Shown here: in pieces, positions 1 to 9,604 of the stretch
Layout: each line of letters begins with the position of its first letter
Position numbering within the stretch: position 1 is the first letter of the stretch
Origin: Methylomonas sp. 11b
GTDB taxonomy: Bacteria; Pseudomonadota; Gammaproteobacteria; Methylococcales; Methylomonadaceae
Direction of reading: 5' to 3'
NCBI RefSeq assembly: GCF_000515215.1
Contig: NZ_KI911557.1
Location: 2,005,586 to 2,069,585, forward strand
Length of the DNA: 64,000 nt
Translations under genes and position numbers: made by a program
Notes under the pieces: generated by a model
The model's database searches: none
The model's input: only the letters and a program-made list of their open reading frames with translations
Told to the model about the DNA's origin: nothing

Positions 1-99
1 GCCCACAGCGGGCATCATGGCGACGGCAAGGTGTACATCCTGGACGCGCTGGAAGGCGGCCGCGTCAGCAGCGGCGAGCGGGACAAGGATTTAGGCTGA
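1..99 (+). CDS. P-II family signalling protein, C-terminal end only
   Basis: The window opens inside this gene; only the last 32 codons are present, ending in TGA at 97-99. The visible tail has the GDGKVYIL segment and a final GERDKD stretch, matching the C-terminal end of GlnB/GlnK proteins (GDGK-I-F-V, then TGE-D-E-A-x). In that family the GDGK region lines the ATP site and the tail closes over it. P-II proteins are trimeric sensors of nitrogen, carbon and energy state that control transporters and enzymes. The arginine-rich RIRTGE segment of typical P-II proteins reads GRVSSGE here, so this may be a divergent P-II-like member rather than GlnB itself. The porin gene starts 5 bp downstream and is probably co-transcribed. 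Confidence 0.65.
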   Translation, partial: AHSGHHGDGKVYILDALEGGRVSSGERDKDLG

Positions 100-104
100 A
101 CCCT

Positions 105-1568
105 ATGTGCCATCTATCTCTCCCGACATGTTCCTACGGCGCGCTGTTGGCGCTAACACTTAGTTTTGCCAACGCTGAAGCCACGGAACACCCATCTGAT
201 GGGGAAGACGCTAACTTTTCGTTTATGCAATTGCTGGCCGACCACGCTCTGCACGATACGGTCGACGAGCGCTGGAATGCTTATGGCCAAGCCACTTATA
301 TTTCCAGCTGGAAACCGGCCTTCCCGGCTCAATACACCAACCTAAATGGTACGCCGCATTCGTTGTTGCCGAATGCCGAGCGCAGTTTCACCGGCACAGT
401 CACGGCGTATTTCGGCTTGAAAGCCTGGCAAGGCGGTGAAATTTATCTAGCGCCGGAGATGATTTCCGAACTGCCCTTGTCCGACTTAAAAGGTCTCGGC
501 GGCAGCATCCAAAACTTTGAATTGCAAAAATCCGGTTCGGTCAGCGCGACTTGGTATAAATCGCGTTTCTATTTAAAACAGACTTTCAATCTGGGTGGCG
601 ACAGCCATTCGGTGAGCTCCGGGCCCATGCAATTGGCCGGCAGTTTTAATAGCCAGCGCTTGGTCATTGCCGGCGGCAACCTCAGTGTCCTGGATATTTT
701 CGATAAAAACAGCTATGCCGCCGATTTGCGCCAGCAGTTTCTAAACATGGCCTTTCTAACCAATGCCGCATACGATTTTGCCGCCGATGCCCGAGGTTAC
801 AGTGTAGGCTTGGCGGCAGAATATTATTTTGACGACTGGACCTTTCGCCTGGGCCGCTTCGCCACCCCGCAAAATCCAAACGACTTACCGCTGGATTTTC
901 GGCTGTTCAAATACTACGGCGATCAAGCGGAGCTTGAGCATCGCCATGAACTTTTTAAGCAACCGGGTGCGATCAGGCTATTGGCCTATCGTAACCGCGA
1001 ACGCATGGGGCGCTGGGACCATGCCATCGCCGCCTACCAAGCCAATCCGGCGCAAAACGCCGCGAATTGCACCAGCTTTAACTACGACTCGGCTAATAGC
1101 AGCGCCCCCGATCTGTGCTGGGTGCGAAGAGCCAACGTCAAAATGGGCATAGGCATCAACATGGAGCAACAGTTGGTTGATGGTGTCGGCGTGTTTTTAC
1201 GCGGCATGGTCAGCGACGGCAAAACCGAAGTGTATTCCTATACCTCGGCGGATCGCTCGCTATCGTTTGGCACGTTAATCGGCGGCGAGAGTTGGGGCCG
1301 ACATTACGACGCACTGGGGATCGCCTATGCCACGAGCTGGATTTCCGCGGGCCATGCCGAGTATTTACGCCTGGGCGGGGTGGACGGTTTTATCGGCGAC
1401 GGCAATCTGCGTTACCGGCCCGAACAAGTAGTGGATATTTATTACAAACTGCGCTTGCTGCAGTCCGCCTGGATGACGCTTGATTACCAGCACATCGCCA
1501 ACCCCGCTTACAACGCGGATCGCGGACCTGTCGATGTGTATGGTGTCAGGGCGCATTTTGAGTTTTAG
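105..1568 (+). CDS. OprB-like outer-membrane carbohydrate porin
   Basis: The 487-residue product begins with a signal peptide (about residues 1-24, ending ANA/EA). The rest alternates polar and aromatic residues as in a beta-barrel and ends in Phe (HFEF), the usual outer-membrane C-terminal signature. The last 60 residues resemble OprB porins: an EQVVDIYYK strand, then LDYQHIANPAYNADRGPV and the terminal strand. OprB-type porins let sugars and other small solutes diffuse across the outer membrane; the substrate here is unknown. It starts 5 bp after the P-II gene. The ATG at 105 has no strong Shine-Dalgarno, which fits translational coupling to the gene before it. Confidence 0.75.
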   Translation: MCHLSLPTCSYGALLALTLSFANAEATEHPSDGEDANFSFMQLLADHALHDTVDERWNAYGQATYISSWKPAFPAQYTNLNGTPHSLLPNAERSFTGTVTAYFGLKAWQGGEIYLAPEMISELPLSDLKGLGGSIQNFELQKSGSVSATWYKSRFYLKQTFNLGGDSHSVSSGPMQLAGSFNSQRLVIAGGNLSVLDIFDKNSYAADLRQQFLNMAFLTNAAYDFAADARGYSVGLAAEYYFDDWTFRLGRFATPQNPNDLPLDFRLFKYYGDQAELEHRHELFKQPGAIRLLAYRNRERMGRWDHAIAAYQANPAQNAANCTSFNYDSANSSAPDLCWVRRANVKMGIGINMEQQLVDGVGVFLRGMVSDGKTEVYSYTSADRSLSFGTLIGGESWGRHYDALGIAYATSWISAGHAEYLRLGGVDGFIGDGNLRYRPEQVVDIYYKLRLLQSAWMTLDYQHIANPAYNADRGPVDVYGVRAHFEF

Positions 1569-1607
1569 TCTAGCCCGCTCAACACAGTCCGCCCCGGAGA
1601 ATTAGTC

Positions 1608-1985
1608 ATGCCTAAAACAAACACAACAGAGATTCATTGGTTGCCCGATGTCGAAGAACATGATTACCCGGCAGCCGGCTCTTATCTCAGCATTCTTTAC
1701 AGCGACGACAAGGTAGCCGAGATGATAGCCCGATTAAGAGGCGCTGCCGTGGTGCAATTCAAGGCCAAGGACCTCTTCAGGGCTTCACAGCTGTCATTAT
1801 TGGGCGTCAGCAATTCGCACGTAGAGAAGGATATAAAGAAGATCCGGAAACAGAAAAGTCTTTCCCCTTTACTACTGGTCCGAGATTCACAAAATGGCAA
1901 AGTGATCATTGCCGATGGCTACCACCGTTTGTGCGCCATTTACGAGTTTAATGAGGATGCATTAATCAGTTGCAAGATTATATAA
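1608..1985 (+). CDS. Small ParB-N-like domain protein
   Basis: The 125-residue protein has GGAG 7 bp before its ATG. The region from about residue 75 to 115 (LSPLLLVRDSQNGKVIIADG, then YHRLCAIYEF) has the layout of the ParB/sulfiredoxin-type fold, in which a conserved DGxHR motif ends the nucleotide-binding or catalytic half; here it reads ADGYHRL. There is no helix-turn-helix, so it is not a plasmid partition protein. Its specific function is unknown. It sits between the porin and the alpha/beta hydrolase on the same strand, and its stop comes 68 bp before the preferred start of the hydrolase. Confidence 0.6.
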   Translation: MPKTNTTEIHWLPDVEEHDYPAAGSYLSILYSDDKVAEMIARLRGAAVVQFKAKDLFRASQLSLLGVSNSHVEKDIKKIRKQKSLSPLLLVRDSQNGKVIIADGYHRLCAIYEFNEDALISCKII

Positions 1986-2053
1986 GCCTGATTAGCTCAA
2001 AGACGCGACAAACCAAGAGATCCGGCTACCTCAAATGTGAGGCAACAATTTTA

Positions 2054-2929
2054 ATGAAGCGCATATTGCAGATGAGCGGAGTATTTTTACTGGTCTTTTT
2101 TTTCTCCGTTTGGATTTGGTTAAGCCCGATGTCGGGAAATTTTCTAAATTACCTAATCTGGAAAGCGACTACCAGCACCCAAACGGTCAGTGGCGACATT
2201 GAAAATCAGGGCGCCCAAATTCGTTATGTCGCTTACGGTCAGGGCGAGCCCATCCTGTTACTGCATGGCGGCTTGAGCAATAAACTCAGCTGGTTTTCGC
2301 AGATACCCTGGCTGGTAGAATCGGGCCGACGTGTAATACTGATCGATACGCGTGGCCACGGCGAGTCGACACCCGGCCATTCTGCGCTGACATATCAGGT
2401 TTTTGCGGAAGACACCTTGTTGGTGTTGGACCGACTCGGTATTCAACGTACCAATATTGTTGGCTGGAGCGATGGCGGCATTATTGCGCTGATATTGGGT
2501 CTGGAGTCCCCGCAACGCGTGGGAAAAATCATCGCGATAAGCGCCAATTTCCACCCCTCTGGTGTAATCCAGGCATCCGACAACTCTCAAGTTGATGCAA
2601 TAAGCCCACCGCAACATAAGTTACTCGATTGGCTACGAGGCTGGTGGTCTGGCGCGGGAGAAAACCACCCGGCTCTGGAAGCGGAGATTAAAGCCCTGTG
2701 GCGTGTGGCACCGCAACTCAAGCATACAGATTTGCAGGAAATTACCGCGCCGACCTTAGTCATCGCCGGCGAAAACGACATTATCGATCTCCCACACTCT
2801 GGCGAATTGGCGCAAATGTTGGCAAGAGCAAAAATAGAAATTGTCTTGGGCGCGGGCCATGCGGCACCGGTTACTCACGCACGCCAGGTTAACCAGTTAA
2901 TTGCATCATTCTTGGACTTAAACCAATGA
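2054..2929 (+). CDS. Membrane-anchored alpha/beta hydrolase
   Basis: The preferred start is the ATG at 2054, with GTGAGG upstream; a longer reading from 1970 would overlap the preceding gene. Residues about 5-25 form one hydrophobic segment (LLVFFFSVWIWL) that probably anchors the enzyme so that it faces the periplasm. The fold is canonical: an HGG oxyanion-hole turn, the nucleophile elbow GWSDGG, an acid-region loop (VIAGENDIID) and the catalytic histidine in GAGHAAP. The substrate cannot be read from sequence. It lies 25-40 bp before an AcvB/VirJ gene and MprF, so a lipid or aminoacyl-lipid ester is a plausible substrate, but that is inference. Confidence 0.8.
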   Translation: MKRILQMSGVFLLVFFFSVWIWLSPMSGNFLNYLIWKATTSTQTVSGDIENQGAQIRYVAYGQGEPILLLHGGLSNKLSWFSQIPWLVESGRRVILIDTRGHGESTPGHSALTYQVFAEDTLLVLDRLGIQRTNIVGWSDGGIIALILGLESPQRVGKIIAISANFHPSGVIQASDNSQVDAISPPQHKLLDWLRGWWSGAGENHPALEAEIKALWRVAPQLKHTDLQEITAPTLVIAGENDIIDLPHSGELAQMLARAKIEIVLGAGHAAPVTHARQVNQLIASFLDLNQ

Positions 2930-2966
2930 TGCACTATGCCTTAAGCGCTTTTTAATGGGTCAGACT

Positions 2967-4319
2967 ATGAAAATCAAAAGAGTACTCTTGGTGTTTCTGA
3001 CTTTAGGTCTCATGCCGGCAGGTGTCTGGCTAAGTGTTCAAAAAAGTCCGCTGCTTGTAGAAAAACAGCTCACTACCGAAGGTTTCGGGGATATCAATGT
3101 CGCCGAACCCCTTTGGAACTCTCACGGTATGGGAATAGTGTTTGTCGATAGCCAAAAGTATCCCCCAAGAGCCTTGGCACAGCGACTGGCGGCAACCGGC
3201 GTAACTGCGGCCGTCATTGATACCGCCACGATCTTTAAACGATTTCATATTGAAAATAAGGAATGCCTGGATAGCCACTTTATCGCCACTTCCATTAATG
3301 GTTTGATAAAACAGCTGCCTCGCCCAGCGATTAACCGACTAATAGTTGCGGGGGTTGCCGAAGCGGCATTGTTACCGTTTCTGAATGCTCAAGACCCTAT
3401 TGGGAATGAAACCATCAATCTTTCTATCGGTTTTTCGGTGATGTTACCGGCTGATTTAGACTTATGCCCACCATTAAGCAGCTCGCAGAAGAATCAGCAA
3501 GGCTTGCTGATTTCCGCGCCAGCCCCCAAAGGCAACTGGCGATCAGTGTGGACCGATCAACCATCTGACGAAACCGCAGTGTTTATCCGGACATTAGGCG
3601 ATGTCGATACCCGAATTGCCGCTTACGACACACCGTTGGACAACTTATTGATCGAGGCAGTCAAATCAGCGATTGGTCAGAGCAGTCAGGCGTCTCCACC
3701 AATGCCGGTGGTGGAAGTGCCTGCCGCCAAAGCCAGCGATACGGTGACGCTGTTCTATTCCGGTGACGGCGGCTGGCGCGACCTGGATAGAACCGTCGCC
3801 GGCGAGATGGCGGCGCAAAATTATCCGGTAGTCGGTGTCGATGTCTTACGCTATTTCTGGGAGCATAAAACGCCGGAACAGGCCGCCGCCGATCTGGCCA
3901 CCACCATGGCGTACTATCGAAAAAACTGGGGCGTAAAGTCTTTTGTTCTGGCTGGATATTCGTTTGGCGCCGACGTTTTGCCGCCAATATACAATCGCCT
4001 GTCCGCGCCCGATCAAAACAGCGTATCGCTGCTGGTATTGTTGGCATTGGCTGACCACGCCGATTTTGAAATCCACGTGACCGGCTGGCTCGGGCAAAGC
4101 GACGGGGAACACGCTTTGGCACCGGAACTGATAAAGCTGCCGAAACAGAAAATTTTGTGTATTTATGGCAAAGACGAAAAATCCGAGACCGCCTGTACGG
4201 CCTTGGCCAATAGCGATGCCCGCATTCTGGAACTGCCTGGTGGCCACCATTTCGACCAAGATTACCCAAAGCTGACCCGGCAAATTCTGGACGTTTACCA
4301 ACAGCATGGTATCCACTGA
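2967..4319 (+). CDS. AcvB/VirJ-family periplasmic lysyl-phosphatidylglycerol hydrolase
   Basis: The start is taken at the second ATG (2967), which gives a clean signal peptide (MKIKRVLLVFLTLGLMPAG); 2955 is also possible. The C-terminal half, from about residue 245 on, is a VirJ-type alpha/beta-hydrolase domain: the FYSGDGGWRDLD block, the nucleophile motif GYSFGAD, and a late LPGGHHFDQDY segment with the likely catalytic histidine. In Agrobacterium, AcvB hydrolyses the lysyl-phosphatidylglycerol made by LpiA, its operon partner. The same pairing is seen here, with mprF starting 24 bp downstream. The expected role is therefore tuning of aminoacylated lipid levels in the envelope. The family assignment is strong; the exact substrate is inferred. 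Confidence 0.85.
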   Translation: MKIKRVLLVFLTLGLMPAGVWLSVQKSPLLVEKQLTTEGFGDINVAEPLWNSHGMGIVFVDSQKYPPRALAQRLAATGVTAAVIDTATIFKRFHIENKECLDSHFIATSINGLIKQLPRPAINRLIVAGVAEAALLPFLNAQDPIGNETINLSIGFSVMLPADLDLCPPLSSSQKNQQGLLISAPAPKGNWRSVWTDQPSDETAVFIRTLGDVDTRIAAYDTPLDNLLIEAVKSAIGQSSQASPPMPVVEVPAAKASDTVTLFYSGDGGWRDLDRTVAGEMAAQNYPVVGVDVLRYFWEHKTPEQAAADLATTMAYYRKNWGVKSFVLAGYSFGADVLPPIYNRLSAPDQNSVSLLVLLALADHADFEIHVTGWLGQSDGEHALAPELIKLPKQKILCIYGKDEKSETACTALANSDARILELPGGHHFDQDYPKLTRQILDVYQQHGIH

Positions 4320-4343
4320 TTTCATCCCAACTTATAACAGCCC

Positions 4344-6926
4344 ATGACTCGCAAAAGCCTAAGTCACTTCTTACAGTGGATCAGCCATTGGCTGCCGGTG
4401 GCCTTATTTGCCTGCGCGCTTTACATCGTTCATCGGCAGTTAGCCATGCACGATCTAAGCGACATTCTAACCACACTGAAAACCACACCGATGCTTATCA
4501 TCGGTGCCGCTTTGCTACTGACCGTGATTAACTATCTGGTATTGGCCGGTTATGACTGGCTGGCATTACGTTTCACCGGGCATAGCCTAATTCCGCTAGG
4601 AAAGATGATCCCGGCGGCTTTATTAAGTTACGCGATTAGCAATAACACCGGCCATGCCTGGGCCTCTGGCGGCTCGATCCGCTATCGGTTTTACTCCGGG
4701 TGGGGCGTGCACGGCTGGGACATTTTAAAGATTTCCTTGTTTCAGACAGTGACCTATCTGCTGGGCGCGCTGACCTTGGGCCTGGTGGGCAGCTTGATAT
4801 TGCCTCACTATTTATCCAGCACTATTCAAGAACCATCGGCCATTCATTGGGTCAGTCTGATTTGCGCGATTAGTTTGCTAGCCTATTGGGGTGGGGTTTT
4901 TCTATGGCGTAAGCCCTTATTGATTAAAGGTTTCGAATTACATCTGCCCTCACCCCGAATGGCATTTTGGCAAACCCTGGTCGCCAGTATCGACGTGGTG
5001 TTGTCGTCGCTCGTGTTGTGGGTGCTGTTGCTAAACCAGGTGGACATTGATTTCGGCGCCTTCCTGGTGGTGTTCGTGGTGGCCCAGGTGATGGGCGTCA
5101 TTAGCCAGGTTCCGGGCGGTATAGGTGTGTTTGAAAGCGCATTTCTGTGGCTGATGGCGGACGTTGAAGCAACGGATCAGCATCTGATTTTGATCAGCGC
5201 CTTATTGTTGTATCGGGTCATTTACTACTTCGTCCCCCTGCTACTGGCGGGTGTAGGTTTGCTGGGCTACGAACTATACAGCCGAAGTAGCCTTCTAGCT
5301 GAAAGCAGTGATTTGATCAGCAAGATTCTTAGTGCGATCTTGCCACCTCTTTACTCACTCCTGCTATTGGTAGCCGGCGGCCTCCTGATCGTTTCCGGCT
5401 CCATCCCCGCCAACTCAGAAGTCATGGATTGGTTACGCGATGCAATTTCATTGCCTATTGTGGAGTTTTCGCATCTGGCCGGTAGTTTAATCGGTTTACT
5501 GCTGCTGTTTTTGGCGCGAGGCATTTGGTTGCGGATTGATGCCGCGTGGTTCGGCAGCCTGATGCTGTTGGGAATGGGCATTATCGCCTCCTTGCTGAAA
5601 GGATTCGATTGGCCGGAAGCACTGGTCTTGGCAATGATCATGCTGTTGTTATTGCCAACACGCAATCACTTCCAACGTAGCTCGTCGCTGTTGCGCATGT
5701 CGTTTTCGGCCTCCTGGATAGCCACCGTGATAATGGTCCTGGCAGGCTCAACTTGGCTAGGATTTTTCGCTCATCGTGATGTCGAATACGCCAATGAATT
5801 ATGGTGGCAGTTTTCCTACGAAGACGACGCACCTCGATTTCTGCGGGCCTTGTTATTGATCTCCGTGGTGAGCGTGTCTTATGGGCTGTCGCGTTTACTC
5901 AGCGTGGCTCCGCCGGAGGATTTGGAAAAACCGACGGCCGAGGAAATCGATGAAGTAAGGAATCTACTGACTCACTGCGATGATACCCACGGCTTTTTGG
6001 CGTTACTGGCGGACAAGTATCTGCTGTGGAACCCGCCACGCAACGCGTTCATTATGTATCAAACCACCGGCCAGTTCTGGATCGCAATGGGTGACCCCAT
6101 CGGCGAACCGTCCGCCATTGAAGATCTGCTGTGGGAATTCCACGAACAGGCCAATCTACACGGTGCGAAAGCCGTGTTCTATCAAGTGGGTCCAAGCTTA
6201 TTGCCTTACTATTTGGATTTAGGCATGTCCTTGTTCAAATTAGGCGAGGAAGCCCGGGTGGACCTGACTACTTTCAACTTGCAAGGCAAACAACGCGATT
6301 CTCAGCGTAGCGCCCGCAATAAATTTGGCAAAATGGACTATCGCTTCGAAATTCTCACGGGTGATGAAGTCACAGCCGCCCTGCCAATTCTGAAACATAT
6401 TTCCGCTGCCTGGTTGACGCACAAAAACACCCGCGAGAAAGGTTTTTCGCTAGGCTTTTTCGCTGAATCCTACATTCGACTTACCAATGTCGCGGTGATC
6501 AAAGACCCATCCGGTCAGATCCAAGCGTTTGCCAATCTCTGGCAAACCCACAATCGACAAGAGCTATCCATCGACCTGATGCGTTACGATCCGGAAAGTC
6601 CGAAAGGCATCATGGATTTTCTGTTCGCCGAGCTGATGATGTGGGGCAAGGCGGAAAATTACCAATGGTTCTCGCTGGGGATGGCACCACTAGCCGGGCT
6701 GGAACGCCGTCCTTTGGCACCGTTGTGGCATAAGATCGGCACCACCATTTTCGACTTGGGCGATCACTTTTACAATTTTGAAGGGCTTTACGAATACAAG
6801 GCTAAATTTGCCCCAACCTGGCAACCGCGCTACTTGGCGGCGCCGACCGGTATTTCGCTACCGTTTATTTTAATGATCATCACCCGCCTGATCTCCCGCG
6901 GTTGGCAAGGTATTTTTAGCAAGTAG
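4344..6926 (+). CDS. mprF: Bifunctional lysylphosphatidylglycerol flippase/synthetase MprF (LpiA)
   Basis: At 860 residues this is the usual full length. The first ~520 residues hold many transmembrane helices, including the flippase-domain blocks YAISNNTGHAWASGGSIRYR and QVPGGIGVFESAF. The last ~320 residues are the soluble synthase domain (DUF2156/GNAT-like) with the blocks NAFIMYQTTGQFWIAMGDP, RSARNKFGK and MDFLFAELMMWGKAENYQWF. The enzyme moves lysine (or alanine) from aminoacyl-tRNA to phosphatidylglycerol and flips the product outward, lowering negative surface charge and raising tolerance to cationic peptides. It follows the acvB-like gene closely, reproducing the lpiA/acvB pair with the gene order reversed. 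Confidence 0.93.
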   Translation: MTRKSLSHFLQWISHWLPVALFACALYIVHRQLAMHDLSDILTTLKTTPMLIIGAALLLTVINYLVLAGYDWLALRFTGHSLIPLGKMIPAALLSYAISNNTGHAWASGGSIRYRFYSGWGVHGWDILKISLFQTVTYLLGALTLGLVGSLILPHYLSSTIQEPSAIHWVSLICAISLLAYWGGVFLWRKPLLIKGFELHLPSPRMAFWQTLVASIDVVLSSLVLWVLLLNQVDIDFGAFLVVFVVAQVMGVISQVPGGIGVFESAFLWLMADVEATDQHLILISALLLYRVIYYFVPLLLAGVGLLGYELYSRSSLLAESSDLISKILSAILPPLYSLLLLVAGGLLIVSGSIPANSEVMDWLRDAISLPIVEFSHLAGSLIGLLLLFLARGIWLRIDAAWFGSLMLLGMGIIASLLKGFDWPEALVLAMIMLLLLPTRNHFQRSSSLLRMSFSASWIATVIMVLAGSTWLGFFAHRDVEYANELWWQFSYEDDAPRFLRALLLISVVSVSYGLSRLLSVAPPEDLEKPTAEEIDEVRNLLTHCDDTHGFLALLADKYLLWNPPRNAFIMYQTTGQFWIAMGDPIGEPSAIEDLLWEFHEQANLHGAKAVFYQVGPSLLPYYLDLGMSLFKLGEEARVDLTTFNLQGKQRDSQRSARNKFGKMDYRFEILTGDEVTAALPILKHISAAWLTHKNTREKGFSLGFFAESYIRLTNVAVIKDPSGQIQAFANLWQTHNRQELSIDLMRYDPESPKGIMDFLFAELMMWGKAENYQWFSLGMAPLAGLERRPLAPLWHKIGTTIFDLGDHFYNFEGLYEYKAKFAPTWQPRYLAAPTGISLPFILMIITRLISRGWQGIFSK

Positions 6927-7001
6927 TCATATAACAAATGTCCTTGCCCGTAGTCACAACCGGCCTGACACCCCAGAAACCAGAAACATCAAGGAGTCTC
7001 A

Positions 7002-8030
7002 ATGCATTCATCTTGTCACAGACGCTACCTATGTATTTGCCTGCTATTGCTGGCAACGCCTATGTCTGCAGTTGCGCAACAGACTATGGAAATCGGTAAA
7101 GGTGAGCGCCTGTTGGTACTGGCTCCACACCCCGACGACGAAACACTGAGTTCTGCCGGCCTGATCCAGCAGGTATTACAACAGGGCGGCAGCGTGCGTT
7201 CGACGGTAGTGACGTCTGGCGATGCTTATGTCGGCGCGGTGATGCAGGACAGCGGCAAACGTAACCCATCGGCGGCAGACTATCTGGACTTTGGCGAAAA
7301 ACGTCTGGAAGAATCGCGGCGCGCCGCCGAGGTTTTAGGCAAGGGCTTTGTGCATCTGGATTTATTGGGGTTCTCGGACGGCAGCATTTATTCAGCACTG
7401 GTGTCGCATTGGCGGCGTAATAATCCGATGCGCTCCGAATTCACCGGCTTTGACCACGTGCCTTACCGGGACGCCAAAGATCGCGGCTTTGCCCAAGACG
7501 GTCAGGATTTGCTGAACGAACTAGTCGCCATTCTGCAGGACACCAAACCCACGATCATCGCTTTTCCCGATGTGATGGAAAACGACTCCGACCACGCCGG
7601 ACTGGGCATGTTTACCTTGCTTGCAGTACATAAATGGCTGCTACAAAATCCCGTTCACCGCGCGCAACCGAAATTACTCGCCTATTTGATTCACTGGCAG
7701 CACGGCTGGCCGACCGGTTCCAACTGGGGCATGCCGCAGGACTGGAGCGACCAGCCGCTATTATTGCCCGCTGATTTGCCGCTGCGCGGCCATAGCCGGG
7801 CTTGCGTCAATCTGTCGTCCGTGCAAATCAACTTGAAGCGGGCTGCGCTGGCCGAGTACAAAACCCAACAACGCATCATGGGCGATTTTCTGTCGGCCTT
7901 TGTGCGCAGCAGCGAGTGTTTCACCCTGCTCAAGCCCGAGGACGGCAACCGTATCGAACAGGTTCTGGCGCATTGGCGGCAGGTGCGCAAGACATTTGAT
8001 AATCATCCCTTGAGTCGGCGTAAAATTTGA
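7002..8030 (+). CDS. Secreted PIG-L family deacetylase
   Basis: The 342-residue protein starts with a signal peptide (MHSSCHRRYLCICLLLLATPMSAVAQQ region), and AAGGAG precedes the ATG. The metal-binding motif of the PIG-L/LmbE family, APHPDDE, is at about residues 41-47, and a second conserved region with NDSDHAG carries the third zinc ligand near residue 198. Members remove N-acetyl groups from GlcNAc-containing glycolipids, mycothiol precursors, teicoplanin-type compounds or polysaccharides. The signal peptide points to an envelope glycan or glycolipid here. It lies 75 bp downstream of mprF and upstream of a two-component system, so a shared envelope role is plausible. Confidence 0.85.
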   Translation: MHSSCHRRYLCICLLLLATPMSAVAQQTMEIGKGERLLVLAPHPDDETLSSAGLIQQVLQQGGSVRSTVVTSGDAYVGAVMQDSGKRNPSAADYLDFGEKRLEESRRAAEVLGKGFVHLDLLGFSDGSIYSALVSHWRRNNPMRSEFTGFDHVPYRDAKDRGFAQDGQDLLNELVAILQDTKPTIIAFPDVMENDSDHAGLGMFTLLAVHKWLLQNPVHRAQPKLLAYLIHWQHGWPTGSNWGMPQDWSDQPLLLPADLPLRGHSRACVNLSSVQINLKRAALAEYKTQQRIMGDFLSAFVRSSECFTLLKPEDGNRIEQVLAHWRQVRKTFDNHPLSRRKI

Positions 8031-8091
8031 CCGGATATGCACCCCACAACGCGGTACTTGGCTTGGCCGTCAACAACGAGAGATCTCGAAC

Positions 8092-9516
8092 ATGTTAAAA
8101 CTTCTGCTACGTCCGGTCATTTTCGTCACGATTGTGATGAGCATCCTGGTGATAGGCGAGTTACTGGCCATTGGCCGCCTGACCTGGCGCAATCACGAGC
8201 GGATACAAACCATAGAAACCGATATTGGCAAAGGCCGCTATTTGGAGGAAACGATTTTTGAATTGTTGGAACTGCAATCGCAACTGGCGTTGCACCGCAG
8301 TAATCCTGACGTAGCCGCCGAGCAGATCAACGACATTCAAGACCGGCTGCTGGATTTATTACAAACGCACAATAAAAGCTCTGAATTCGCGTCCGCAGTC
8401 GATCTAAACACCTTACAAACCAAATTTGCCGCCGCCAGCAACGGCGACGCGAAAGCATTAATCGATTCGGTGAATATGATTCGGCAAGTGCTGGACCGGC
8501 AGACTAACGAAGAAGAGAAAATGCTGATCGGCGTCGAGGACGACAGTCAACTGGAACTGCAATTGGCCGTTATTCTGCCTTTGCTGCTGTTTTGGATCGG
8601 CCATTATTTTTTTCGAAATAACGTGTTGGAACCACTGGATGCGCTGCGCGATTTATTATCCGGCCTGGCGGAAGGTGTTAAGCAGCCTATCAGACGCGAG
8701 ACGGCAGATCCGATTTTGCGCGACTTATTCGACCGCTACAATCACTTGGTCGACCATTTAATAGAACTGGAACAGGAACATTTACATTACACCAATCGCC
8801 TGGAGCAACAAGTACGACAAACCAGTCACGCATTATTGGAGCAAAGCCAGCGCCTGGCCAAAGCCGAGCGCTTGGCGGCCTTGACCGAAATGGCTGCTAG
8901 CACCGCCCACGAATTGCGCAATCCGCTGGCGATTATTCAAGCAGCCTTAGAGAACTTGTTGTGCGAAGCCAGCGACCCGGACCTGCGCCAACGCATCGGT
9001 CTATTGCATAGCGAAGTGCAACGCTTGACCAACCACCTTAATGACCTGCTCAGTTCGGCGCGCCATCGCAACAAAATTGCCCAGCCTACCGATGTGAATG
9101 CGGTGGTCAACGACTTGATCACGCTATTCAAATACCAGGCAACCGATAATATCCAATTTACTGTGCAGGGAAAAGCCGACAGTTCCTTGATGTTGCCGGA
9201 AATCGAATTCCGGCAAGCGCTATTAAATCTGTTGCAAAACGCCGTGCAGGCAATCGGCACCCGCAGTGGCAGCGTGCAGGTGCATATTACTCAAGACGCT
9301 CAGCGCCTGTCGGTGACAGTGATCGACAGCGGCGACGGCTTTGGCGAGGCGTTTTTACGGCAAGGCATCCGCCCCTTCGTCAGCCTGAAGGAAAATGGCA
9401 GTGGCTTGGGGCTGGTCATGGTGCAACGTTTCGCCAAAGATCTGAGCGGCCAACTTAAACTCGACAACGACGCCGCCGGCCACGGCCGAGTGAGCCTGAG
9501 TATTCCTTTGACTTGA
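8092..9516 (+). CDS. Sensor histidine kinase of an NtrC-type two-component system
   Basis: The 474-residue kinase has an N-terminal transmembrane helix (about 8-26), a helical periplasmic sensor of ~130 residues, a second helix (about 158-174), a HAMP-like linker and a coiled coil. The phospho-acceptor histidine is H273 in STAHELRNPLA. The ATPase domain shows the N box (NLLQNAVQAIG), DSGDGFG and GSGLGLVMVQRF. The response regulator starts 88 bp downstream. The signal is unknown; the gene follows mprF and a secreted deacetylase, so an envelope signal is a reasonable guess but not shown. Confidence 0.9.
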   Translation: MLKLLLRPVIFVTIVMSILVIGELLAIGRLTWRNHERIQTIETDIGKGRYLEETIFELLELQSQLALHRSNPDVAAEQINDIQDRLLDLLQTHNKSSEFASAVDLNTLQTKFAAASNGDAKALIDSVNMIRQVLDRQTNEEEKMLIGVEDDSQLELQLAVILPLLLFWIGHYFFRNNVLEPLDALRDLLSGLAEGVKQPIRRETADPILRDLFDRYNHLVDHLIELEQEHLHYTNRLEQQVRQTSHALLEQSQRLAKAERLAALTEMAASTAHELRNPLAIIQAALENLLCEASDPDLRQRIGLLHSEVQRLTNHLNDLLSSARHRNKIAQPTDVNAVVNDLITLFKYQATDNIQFTVQGKADSSLMLPEIEFRQALLNLLQNAVQAIGTRSGSVQVHITQDAQRLSVTVIDSGDGFGEAFLRQGIRPFVSLKENGSGLGLVMVQRFAKDLSGQLKLDNDAAGHGRVSLSIPLT

Positions 9517-9604
9517 ACTGACTTCCCTGAGCAAAAATCAGCGATGGACCGGCGAACTCCGGTAAGTCGCATACAATGCCGTAACTCGCAAACCAGCCAC
9601 GACC

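Noticed and set aside
1970..2053. N-terminal extension of the alpha/beta hydrolase
   Set aside because: The upstream start lies inside the previous gene and would put 28 polar residues before the membrane anchor; the ATG at 2054 has a ribosome site.
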